Shown: positions 1-6,352 of the stretch, one piece after another
How positions within the stretch are numbered: the stretch's first letter is position 1
Layout: each line of letters starts with the position of its first letter
Assembly (NCBI GenBank): GCA_022601215.1
Contig: JAHZIZ010000187.1
Span: forward strand, 1 to 6,680
Origin: Bacteroidota bacterium
Lineage (GTDB): Bacteria > Bacteroidota > Bacteroidia > Flavobacteriales > Flavobacteriaceae
Length of the DNA: 6,680 nucleotides
Reading direction: 5' to 3'
Program-made: the position numbers and the translations under genes
Notes under the pieces: model-generated
Told to the model about the DNA's origin: nothing
The model's database searches: none
What the model saw: only the letters and a program-made list of their open reading frames with translations

Positions 1-1035
1 ACCTATCGAGGCCGTTTGTTGGCGGACAAAGGAATTATTAAGTTAGGCGGATTAGAAGATCATATTCAGAAGTTCACCAATGCAAATCGAATTATAATTG
101 TGGCTTGCGGTACTTCTTGGCATGCAGGACTTGTGGCAGAATATATATTTGAAGACTGGGCACGTATTCCCGTTGAAGTGGAATATGCAAGTGAATTCAG
201 ATATAGAAATCCAGTAATTACTGAAAATGATGTGGTCATAGCAATTTCTCAAAGTGGAGAAACGGCAGATACGTTAGCTGCGATAAAATTAGCCAAAGAA
301 AAAGGTGCTTTTGTTTTTGGGGTATGCAATGTTGTAGGATCTTCCATTTCCAGAGAAACACATACAGGATCATATACCCACGCTGGACCTGAGATTGGTG
401 TTGCGTCTACCAAAGCTTTTACTACCCAAATTACGGTGCTTACCATGATAGCACTCCGTTTGGCGAATGAAAAAGGAACCATCTCCAAAAGTGATTATAT
501 GATGCATTTGCGCGAGTTGGAATTAATTCCATCTCACGTTGCGGAAGCACTTAAAAGTGAGCCAAAGATTAAGGAAATTGCTGAGGTCTTTAAGGATGCG
601 GCTAACTTTTTATACTTAGGAAGAGGATATAACTTCCCTGTCGCTTTAGAAGGTGCGCTTAAATTAAAGGAGATTTCTTATATACATGCTGAAGGTTACC
701 CTGCTGCTGAAATGAAGCACGGACCTATTGCGTTAATCGATGAGCAAATGCCAGTTGTTGTGATTGCAGTAAATAGTAATCACTATGAAAAAGTGGTAAG
801 TAATATTGAAGAAATAAAAGCACGTAAAGGAAAAATCATTGCCGTGGTAACCGAAGGTGATACTGTGGTAAGAGATCTAGCCGATTTTGTAATGGAAGTT
901 CCTAAAACTCCTGAGACATTAAGTCCTTTGGTAACAACGATTCCTTTACAATTGTTGTCTTATCACATTGCTGTCATGCTAGACAAGAATGTTGATCAGC
1001 CACGAAATCTAGCTAAATCGGTTACTGTAGAGTAA
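1..1035 (+). CDS. glmS: Glutamine--fructose-6-phosphate aminotransferase (isomerizing), C-terminal part, 5' truncated by window edge
   Basis: GlmS makes glucosamine-6-phosphate from fructose-6-phosphate and glutamine in the cytosol, the first committed step towards UDP-GlcNAc for peptidoglycan and LPS. The frame is open from base 1 (TYRGRLLADKG...), so 344 codons remain of a protein that is usually about 610 residues. The N-terminal glutaminase domain lies outside the window, and the TTG at 16 is not a real start. Two SIS sugar-isomerase domains are visible. The first carries CGTSWHAG, ISQSGETADT and GVASTKAFTTQ. The second carries LGRGYNFPVALEGALKLKE and YPAAEMKHGPIALID. The C-terminus is the family hallmark DQPRNLAKSVTVE, whose Lys enters the isomerase active site. 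No damage is seen. Its TAA stop directly abuts the stop of the opposing pyrophosphatase gene. The promoter is not in the window, so regulation cannot be judged. Confidence 0.97.
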   Translation, partial: TYRGRLLADKGIIKLGGLEDHIQKFTNANRIIIVACGTSWHAGLVAEYIFEDWARIPVEVEYASEFRYRNPVITENDVVIAISQSGETADTLAAIKLAKEKGAFVFGVCNVVGSSISRETHTGSYTHAGPEIGVASTKAFTTQITVLTMIALRLANEKGTISKSDYMMHLRELELIPSHVAEALKSEPKIKEIAEVFKDAANFLYLGRGYNFPVALEGALKLKEISYIHAEGYPAAEMKHGPIALIDEQMPVVVIAVNSNHYEKVVSNIEEIKARKGKIIAVVTEGDTVVRDLADFVMEVPKTPETLSPLVTTIPLQLLSYHIAVMLDKNVDQPRNLAKSVTVE

Positions 1036-1641
1036 TTAGTCTTTTTTGTTTTTCTGAATTTCGGCCATCGCCTCTTTTTCATTACCCCATCCATTTACTT
1101 GTAAAGTGTCTTTGCTGTCATAGTGGGTAAACCATCTGGTGATAATCTCTTTTGCTTGTGGATAGTCTTTTTCTAATTGGGCGTAGCTTGTTGCTTTTAT
1201 AATTTGCTTTTCAACATCCATTGGAACGCATATAATCTTGTCATCGGCTTCTCCTGCATCTATAAGTCTAAGTACGCCTATTGGAATGGCCTCGATCAAA
1301 GTGCCTGTAGGAACTGATTCAGAAATTAACAACACATCCAATGCATCTCCATCTCCACCTTTAGCAGGGTCTGAAAAGGTAGAAGGAATAAATCCGTAGT
1401 TTCCTGGATACGACAGAAATGAAATGACACGGTCTTTTCCATTTCTTTGATCTACTTCGAAGGTATGAGTTGAAGGGTTGAATTCAACTTTTTTATTGGT
1501 GCCTCCAGGAATTTCAATGACACAGTTTACACCACCTCTATTTCCAAATGTCGGTTGAGAGTATATATTTTTGTAGGAATTGCAACTCCCAAGGAAACCT
1601 ACTAATAAGGTAAGGCCAAAAGCTCTAATAAAATTACCCAT
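1036..1641 (-). CDS. ppa: Family I inorganic pyrophosphatase, predicted lipoprotein
   Basis: Predicted to hydrolyse PPi to two Pi. The 201 residues exceed the roughly 176 of the E. coli enzyme mainly through an N-terminal lipoprotein signal: Arg6, a hydrophobic stretch 7-18 and lipobox L17-G-S-C20, so the mature protein should be lipid-anchored outside the cytosol. No acidic run follows Cys20, so I see no surface-export signal. Family I residues are E43, K50/K51, E53, R71, Y78, Y82, the metal motif DGDALD (D97, D99, D102), D128, D133, K135 and Y174. Two deviations: Ala100 where Pro is common, and Asp175 where E. coli has Lys after the late Tyr. Last gene of the minus-strand operon; its ATG overlaps the end of the upstream polymerase gene by 8 nt (ATGGGTAA), which suggests translational coupling. 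The stop abuts that of glmS. The family is certain; the envelope location is a strong inference from the lipobox; the in vivo substrate is unknown. Confidence 0.93.
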   Translation of the reverse strand: MGNFIRAFGLTLLVGFLGSCNSYKNIYSQPTFGNRGGVNCVIEIPGGTNKKVEFNPSTHTFEVDQRNGKDRVISFLSYPGNYGFIPSTFSDPAKGGDGDALDVLLISESVPTGTLIEAIPIGVLRLIDAGEADDKIICVPMDVEKQIIKATSYAQLEKDYPQAKEIITRWFTHYDSKDTLQVNGWGNEKEAMAEIQKNKKD

Positions 1642-2377
1642 GCACTAAGTTATTAATAAGATCAATGCCTCGAACATATTTAGAGTTCTTAGAGAGACGT
1701 GATTGAAGATGCTGTGTTAGCCCTCTGCTTTCTTTGTCCTTATTTCTTTTGTATTTTAGTTCTAAAACCACATCCTCCAAACCTACTTTAGACAGCTCAT
1801 AATTTTTGAACTGGGGGTTGTAGAAATTCATATGGTAGTCTATCGTTATTCTAAAATCTTCACAATTAGACAAAAAATATCGACGCTCATAGCTATTGTA
1901 TAAAGACGGACTAAGCGTGCTCAAGTTTAGATGTAATTCCTGTGTTGTTTTCTCTTTCACAGCGTCGAGAATTGCTGTCATAGTTTCGTCTAAGCTATGT
2001 TTTTTTAAATCCCACTTAAATCCAGTCAATTTAAATGAGAGTTTGTCTCCTACTAAGCCGTATTTCTTCTTTATTTCGAAGACAGGATTTTCGATGGTAT
2101 TATAATTATCACTATACCACCGAAGCCGATACTTGTCTCTTATGTCTACGCCAGATACGTTTTGGTGATAAAAGCTCATAGCTACATCATCAAAATAAAT
2201 ATTATTCACGGTTCGGCGAGTGTAAATTTCCTGAAACAAAAATGGGTTATTAAGGACCTCACTTTCAATTATATCGGTTGTATTTGCCGCTGGATAAACA
2301 AACTTGCGTTCAAATCTAAGCTGAAGATTTTTTGTGGATGAAGATGGGTTACTATCTACTGCTTTTTCCATATTCAT
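1634..2377 (-). CDS. VTC-domain polyphosphate polymerase-like protein (triphosphate tunnel fold)
   Basis: 247 residues resembling the catalytic domain of yeast Vtc4, which builds polyphosphate from ATP inside a beta-barrel tunnel lined with basic residues. Alternating charged strands fit this fold: RFERKF (21-26), IYFDD (60-64), KYRLRWY (82-88), EIKKK (101-105), YERRYF (163-168), RITID (176-180), ELK (206-208) and a late SKYVRGI (232-238). These correspond to the usual tunnel Lys/Arg residues and the metal-binding Glu. No signal peptide or membrane helix is seen, so a cytosolic site is expected. Start: ATG at 2377 is preferred; ATG at 2371 is equally possible, and the frame stays open upstream to a TTG at 2395, which is less likely. 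With ATG 2377 it overlaps the CotH-like gene by 26 nt. No Shine-Dalgarno site is visible. Polymerase activity is inferred from the family; related tunnel enzymes hydrolyse triphosphates or cyclise nucleotides, but the VTC pattern and the DUF4956/CotH neighbours favour the polymerase group. Confidence 0.88.
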   Translation of the reverse strand: MNMEKAVDSNPSSSTKNLQLRFERKFVYPAANTTDIIESEVLNNPFLFQEIYTRRTVNNIYFDDVAMSFYHQNVSGVDIRDKYRLRWYSDNYNTIENPVFEIKKKYGLVGDKLSFKLTGFKWDLKKHSLDETMTAILDAVKEKTTQELHLNLSTLSPSLYNSYERRYFLSNCEDFRITIDYHMNFYNPQFKNYELSKVGLEDVVLELKYKRNKDKESRGLTQHLQSRLSKNSKYVRGIDLINNLVHG

Positions 2378-5357
2378 TACCGTACATTTGATCAATTACA
2401 TTATCTGAAACCGTTGCTACTTCTTTGTTATCGATGATTAGAGTTGAATTGTGTTCAATTAGGTATTCAACTTCAAAATTTACAATTGTTAAATTGTCGA
2501 TGTTAATGGCGGCGACTCCGTATTCTGATTTTTTCTGAAAAGCGGAAATACCTAAACGAGTATCCGTTATGGACACATCTTGAGCCGATATAGTAGACAA
2601 ATCTTTACTAACAATTCCAATTTCTCCCCCTTGAATGGTTATGTTTTTGGCAATGATGTTACTGTTCTCACCAGCACTTATGGCCTTATCTGAAGGGTTA
2701 CTCACATTAATCGCTTCTAGATCTAATTTTGATCCCGAAACATCTATTCCGTCATTTCCCGAATTCAGAAAAACACAACGGGTAATACGACCTTCTACAA
2801 AGTCTCCATCGAACGAATCGGATTGTGTGTTTTCGAAAACAGAATCGGTCAAAGTGAACGAAGAACGTATAATGTTTAACGCATCTTCACATCGATTGTT
2901 TTTGAAGGTGGTGTTTGAAATTACTACGTCCGCTTCGTGAAAATTAACCGAACCGGAAAGATGCCAATAAGCATTGTTGGGATTTGATAAGTTATTAAAT
3001 ACACAATGAAGGAGTTGTGAGCTTTCGGTTGTATTATTAACAAACAAGCCACCACCAGTTCCATCCGAAGAAGTAAAAGTGATTTGGCTATCTAATTGTC
3101 CTGAACAAAACAATGGAGAATCACTTAAAATAGAGGCATTGTTTTTTAAATCGATAGTCGTACCTGCTGCAATATTCACTTTATATCCAGGGGGTATTTT
3201 TAAATTTCTATTCAAGGTGTGTTTTCCTTTTTGAATCGCAATAACGCTATCATTTTTTATAGTGACGAAATTGAATCCGTCTAGATTGGGAGCACGTAGT
3301 TTTTTAAAATCGTTCACATGGTTGGTCAAATTTGTTGGAACTCCGTAGGGTCTAATTGCGGTATTTGTAAGGATATCAATGCCCTCAATGTAATGTGCTA
3401 TTCGTAATTTATGAACATCTTTTGGGTATCTAAACCCACCCTTTTTGTTTTTTTTAGAAACAAAGGCGTTGTTGAAATATGCATTAAGACTAAACTGAAG
3501 GGTCGTTGTACTGGAGGTATCGATACTTGTTTGAGAAATATCGGTATTTAATAGACGTCCGTCTTCATCGTAAAGCCCAGAAATAGTTACAGGGTGTTGC
3601 GATACATTTTTCACAGCGATGGTCATGCTTCGCTCGTTATATGATAGTAAACTTGGTATTATTTGAGCAGTTGGGGATAGGGATTTCTTGATAAAGTTGC
3701 TGTTGTAGGTGAGTACTTCATCATTAAAAGGAGAATAGTATTCAGTAATTAACTCTTGTCGTATCTCTTGTAAATCGAGATAATGCCTGTTCATTATATC
3801 TTGAATAAAGGCATCGCTACTTACTAAAGCTAATTTCTCTCGAACCATTTTATGATAATGCTCATCCCCATCAGAAAAAGGATAGTGTTCTAGTTCTTCT
3901 AGCTTTATTCCACCTTCAGAATCGAATGCAATAGGTTCAAGTTTTCCAGTGATTGGGTTGTAATAGATGCGTAAGTTATGCCAAACTAGTCCATGATGGG
4001 CTCCAAACAAGTTAGACAGCGCAACAAAAGTGGAGAGCTTTTCAATATCAAAAACTTCAGAAATACGATATTTAGATTCTCTAAGTCCTTCAAGGAGTAT
4101 TCTAGCCGTTTCAAACTGTTTAGATAAAACACTGTCTGCTAAAACTTTGTTCTCATTAAATACTTTAATGGGAGCCTCATATTCGGAGTATAACTTTTGG
4201 TTTAACGCCGTTTCGTCTAACTCCATATTATGAAGTTTTTTTCGATCTTCCCAAAGTAGTGATTCATCTAGTGCGAGAATAATGCCTTCTCGTTTCTTGT
4301 TGTTTTCAATCAATATTTTATCAAAAGATTCTTCCTGGGCCATAATACCCATTGAAATTTTTTCGGTGCCTGAATTGTCAGAAACTAACATATCGACATT
4401 TACGAAATGATATCTAAGGCTAATCATGTCTTGATCCTTTATTACTTTACTAAAAAGCCATTCCCATAAATGATTTCTAGATTTAGGATGTTGAATGGAA
4501 AATTTACGCATGCCTCTATGGGTGGCTCCATCTTCCATTATAATTCGGTAGGACCATTTCTTTTCATCTTCTAAATGATCCGTCCAATCTCCCTTAAGTC
4601 GGAATGAACAGTTTTTCTTTTCTCCATTTTTGTATGAAATGGCCCCCTTAACTAGATCTTTATTTTCTGACGTTAGCACCCCGTTATTAAGGGCTTCTTG
4701 TCGTTTTAATTTTATCTTTTCAAAATCTCTACGACCAACATGGATGGATAATTTGTCAAGACCATTTCTTAAGTTGGCTTCGGAAATGGAATTTAGTTGT
4801 ATTCCCTTAATAACGAGTGATCTCCCAGTTTCAGGATTGTACCTTCCTGTATTGATAGAGTCAATTTGAGATGGAGGTATGAATAGGTCATCATAGGAGT
4901 CGCTAATCAGTTCTTTCTGAAAGATATATTTTACTGTCCCTTCGGGGGTTAAAACTCGCTCGGGTTTTCGATAAAAATCTACGTTAGCAAAAGATGTTTT
5001 CCCTTTGAGTTTAGTAGTGTCTTTAACAAAGATATGTACGAAAAATCGATCAGTTAAACTTTTACCTGTAGGCTTTATATGATAGGTATATATGAGGCGA
5101 GGATGTTTTTTTTCATTCAAAAGAGAAATGGATAAGGAATCATCCTTATAAAGTAAAAACTCCTTGTCTTGGATAAAGGCAGGTAGACTAATCGTAGTAG
5201 GAGTAGATATGTTGTTTTTTAGTAAAGGCTTTATGGCTTCATCCTGATCAATTTTTTCATGTGAACCAATAACAAACAGCGATAATAACAAGACCGAAAC
5301 AACAGCAATAAGCACTGATAAATAATTCGTTTTGGAGGTCCCTGTGTTTATTTTCAT
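2352..5357 (-). CDS. Membrane-anchored CotH kinase family protein with C-terminal right-handed beta-helix
   Basis: 1001 residues. A short basic N-terminus and one hydrophobic helix (about 11-31) suggest an inner-membrane anchor with the rest outside; no lipobox is present. Residues about 55-200 look like a beta-rich domain. A CotH-like domain spans about 200-480: RLKGDW (253-258), KFSIQHPKSRNHLWEW (285-300), Gln-Glu at 341-342, WHNLRIYYNP (459-468) and IAFDSEGG (476-483) with the likely metal-binding D479. CotH proteins of Bacillus are atypical protein kinases acting on spore coat proteins. Here the Asp expected in the catalytic loop before the HN pair seems replaced by H454-H455, so kinase activity is uncertain. 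Residues about 560-672 look like a beta-sandwich. About 690-975 consists of short beta-strands with Asn-rich turns (for example SQLLHCVFNNL, DVVISNTTFKNN, SSFTLTDSVFENT), typical of a right-handed parallel beta-helix. It begins 22 nt after the DUF4956 gene and overlaps the polymerase gene. Substrate unknown. Confidence 0.88.
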   Translation of the reverse strand: MKINTGTSKTNYLSVLIAVVSVLLLSLFVIGSHEKIDQDEAIKPLLKNNISTPTTISLPAFIQDKEFLLYKDDSLSISLLNEKKHPRLIYTYHIKPTGKSLTDRFFVHIFVKDTTKLKGKTSFANVDFYRKPERVLTPEGTVKYIFQKELISDSYDDLFIPPSQIDSINTGRYNPETGRSLVIKGIQLNSISEANLRNGLDKLSIHVGRRDFEKIKLKRQEALNNGVLTSENKDLVKGAISYKNGEKKNCSFRLKGDWTDHLEDEKKWSYRIIMEDGATHRGMRKFSIQHPKSRNHLWEWLFSKVIKDQDMISLRYHFVNVDMLVSDNSGTEKISMGIMAQEESFDKILIENNKKREGIILALDESLLWEDRKKLHNMELDETALNQKLYSEYEAPIKVFNENKVLADSVLSKQFETARILLEGLRESKYRISEVFDIEKLSTFVALSNLFGAHHGLVWHNLRIYYNPITGKLEPIAFDSEGGIKLEELEHYPFSDGDEHYHKMVREKLALVSSDAFIQDIMNRHYLDLQEIRQELITEYYSPFNDEVLTYNSNFIKKSLSPTAQIIPSLLSYNERSMTIAVKNVSQHPVTISGLYDEDGRLLNTDISQTSIDTSSTTTLQFSLNAYFNNAFVSKKNKKGGFRYPKDVHKLRIAHYIEGIDILTNTAIRPYGVPTNLTNHVNDFKKLRAPNLDGFNFVTIKNDSVIAIQKGKHTLNRNLKIPPGYKVNIAAGTTIDLKNNASILSDSPLFCSGQLDSQITFTSSDGTGGGLFVNNTTESSQLLHCVFNNLSNPNNAYWHLSGSVNFHEADVVISNTTFKNNRCEDALNIIRSSFTLTDSVFENTQSDSFDGDFVEGRITRCVFLNSGNDGIDVSGSKLDLEAINVSNPSDKAISAGENSNIIAKNITIQGGEIGIVSKDLSTISAQDVSITDTRLGISAFQKKSEYGVAAINIDNLTIVNFEVEYLIEHNSTLIIDNKEVATVSDNVIDQMYGNEYGKSSR

Positions 5358-5379
5358 AACGGTAATCTATGACAGATTT

Positions 5380-6057
5380 CTATAAAGTTGAATCGATAAA
5401 AGTGCTGTCGATATTTGGATCTATGGCAAGTAAAGAATTATTTATATGGGTTAATTCCTTCAGTGATTTAACTTTCACTTGAAAGTTAATGGCGATGTTA
5501 TTTCCATCTAACTTTATTCTTTTCACTTCCAGTTGAGAACTGTGGGTGCCGACGGCCTTACTTATAGCATCAATTCGTTGGGTTTTATTTTCAGCAGTGC
5601 AGGGTGCGGCAATGAGTAAATTTTGTGTGATGGTAGCGCTTCCTGTAAAACGACTTTGAATGATAACAATGATCATTAGTACAAGAAACCCGATAAGTGT
5701 TGGGAATAACTGATTTGCTCCCATGCCGAGACCAATTGCAATGGCCATAAAAAAGAATCCTAATTCTTCTGGCTCCTTAATTGCAGTTCTGAACCGGACG
5801 ATAGATAGGGCTCCCACAAGTCCTAGAGAAAGGGCTAATGATGATTTTACAATGGATATAATGATGAAGGTAGTAAGCCCCACGATCATAAGTACCTTTG
5901 ACAACTGATTTCTATTAGAAATTGAATTACCATATCGGTTGTATACTACAGCTAATAAAAATAATAGTGCAGAGCAAATTAGGATATATGCAATGTAATT
6001 AAAAGGAGAAAAGGTGTCTTCAAAAGAAAGTGACAATTGATCGATTAAAGTATCCAT
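5380..6057 (-). CDS. DUF4956 family membrane protein
   Basis: 225 residues, first gene of the minus-strand operon. I recognise the DUF4956 signature around residues 73-113: SLALSLGLVGALSIVRFRTA, then KEPEELGFFFMAIAIGLGMG. Five hydrophobic segments are seen at about 20-39, 55-70, 72-88, 101-115 and 118-134. Positive charges at R41, R49, K54, R88, R90 and K94 fit an N-out, C-in topology, placing the RFRTAIKEPEE loop and the C-terminal domain in the cytosol. Residues about 145-225 form a soluble domain with a strand-helix-strand look (VKRIKLDGNNIAINFQVKV, then a helix, then STFIDS) that resembles an ACT-like fold; this is only an impression. The family has no established function known to me, but it recurs beside VTC-domain polymerases, so a membrane partner or channel for the polymerase is the leading guess. 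The ATG at 6057 lies 26-27 nt from the predicted transcription start; no Shine-Dalgarno site is visible. Confidence 0.9.
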   Translation of the reverse strand: MDTLIDQLSLSFEDTFSPFNYIAYILICSALLFLLAVVYNRYGNSISNRNQLSKVLMIVGLTTFIIISIVKSSLALSLGLVGALSIVRFRTAIKEPEELGFFFMAIAIGLGMGANQLFPTLIGFLVLMIIVIIQSRFTGSATITQNLLIAAPCTAENKTQRIDAISKAVGTHSSQLEVKRIKLDGNNIAINFQVKVKSLKELTHINNSLLAIDPNIDSTFIDSTL

Positions 6058-6088
6058 ATTTGTGATTGCAATTTAGTGTTATTGAATG

Positions 6089-6096
6089 TAAAGATA
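6089..6096 (-). promoter_or_regulatory. Candidate Bacteroidota -7 promoter element for the DUF4956-CotH-VTC-ppa operon
   Basis: Read on the minus strand this is TATCTTTA, one mismatch from the Bacteroidota consensus TAnnTTTG. It would place transcription start near 6083 and give a leader of roughly 26 nt before the ATG at 6057. No TTTG-type -33 element is visible at the usual spacing, so it may be weak or need an activator. It is the only promoter-like site I found serving all four genes. Confidence 0.5.
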
Positions 6097-6282
6097 CGAG
6101 TTTGAAGAAAAACGATTTTATAGGTTAATTACGAAGGTGATTGGGAGTTAATTCTCTGAATCGCTTTGTTTAAAAGGGCTTCTATTGCTTAAAATGGTTT
6201 GGGTTTCTGTGAGGTAATGGAATAAGGAGGAGTAGGCACGAAAATTATAAGTTGTAACTCTTTTTTTTATGAGAGAAAACAG

Positions 6283-6290
6283 TATCTTTG
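6283..6290 (+). promoter_or_regulatory. Bacteroidota -7 promoter element for atpD
   Basis: TATCTTTG matches TAnnTTTG exactly and is followed by CA, a very common continuation in flavobacterial promoters. A T8 tract at 6261-6268 covers the expected -33 position, although a clean TTTG is absent. The predicted start near 6296-6298 gives a leader of about 55 nt before the atpD ATG. Confidence 0.75.
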
Positions 6291-6299
6291 CACGGATTT

Positions 6300-6325
6300 T
6301 TAGGGGTAGTTGTTGACACCCTTAA
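6300..6325 (+). other. Small hairpin at the 5' end of the atpD leader
   Basis: Bases 6300-6307 pair with 6318-6325 to give an 8-bp stem (one G-U pair, core GGGT/ACCC) with a 10-nt loop. It would sit almost at the mRNA 5' end predicted from the -7 box. A T tract is not found directly after it, so it is not an intrinsic terminator. A role in mRNA stability is possible but unproven; a stem of this size can also occur by chance. Confidence 0.35.
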
Positions 6326-6352
6326 CAGTACTAAAAAATAAACACTTAGATA

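Larger units (their letters stand above)
6058..6352. other. Divergent intergenic region between the DUF4956 gene and atpD
   Basis: These 295 bases are AT-rich and contain no credible gene. They hold one candidate promoter facing left (6089-6096), one facing right (6283-6290), a T8 tract at 6261-6268, and a hairpin in the presumed atpD leader (6300-6325). The central part, about 6121-6240, shows no tRNA, riboswitch, repeat or terminator that I can support. A perfect AAGGAGG at 6224-6230 has no start codon at a suitable distance. Confidence 0.75.

Noticed and set aside
249..488. Minus-strand open frame inside glmS
   Set aside because: It lies opposite highly conserved SIS-domain coding sequence and resembles no protein family I know.
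1000..1053. Possible intrinsic terminator after glmS
   Set aside because: A T-rich run is present but the best stem before it is only about four base pairs (CTAA/TTAG), too weak to call.
2635..2940. Plus-strand open frame of about 100 codons inside the CotH-like gene
   Set aside because: It is antisense to the strongly supported beta-helix coding region, has no recognisable domain and no promoter; best explained as a shadow frame.
6194..6217. Seven-residue reading frame (MVWVSVR)
   Set aside because: Too short, no promoter or conservation evidence, and no leader-peptide attenuator structure follows it.
6224..6230. Perfect AAGGAGG Shine-Dalgarno-like sequence in the intergenic region
   Set aside because: No start codon follows at a usable distance, it lies upstream of the predicted atpD promoter, and the other genes here do not use such sites.
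6269..6316. 15-codon reading frame starting ATG AGA GAA upstream of atpD
   Set aside because: It contains the -7 promoter box and begins before the predicted transcription start, so it would not be translated from that mRNA; no other support.
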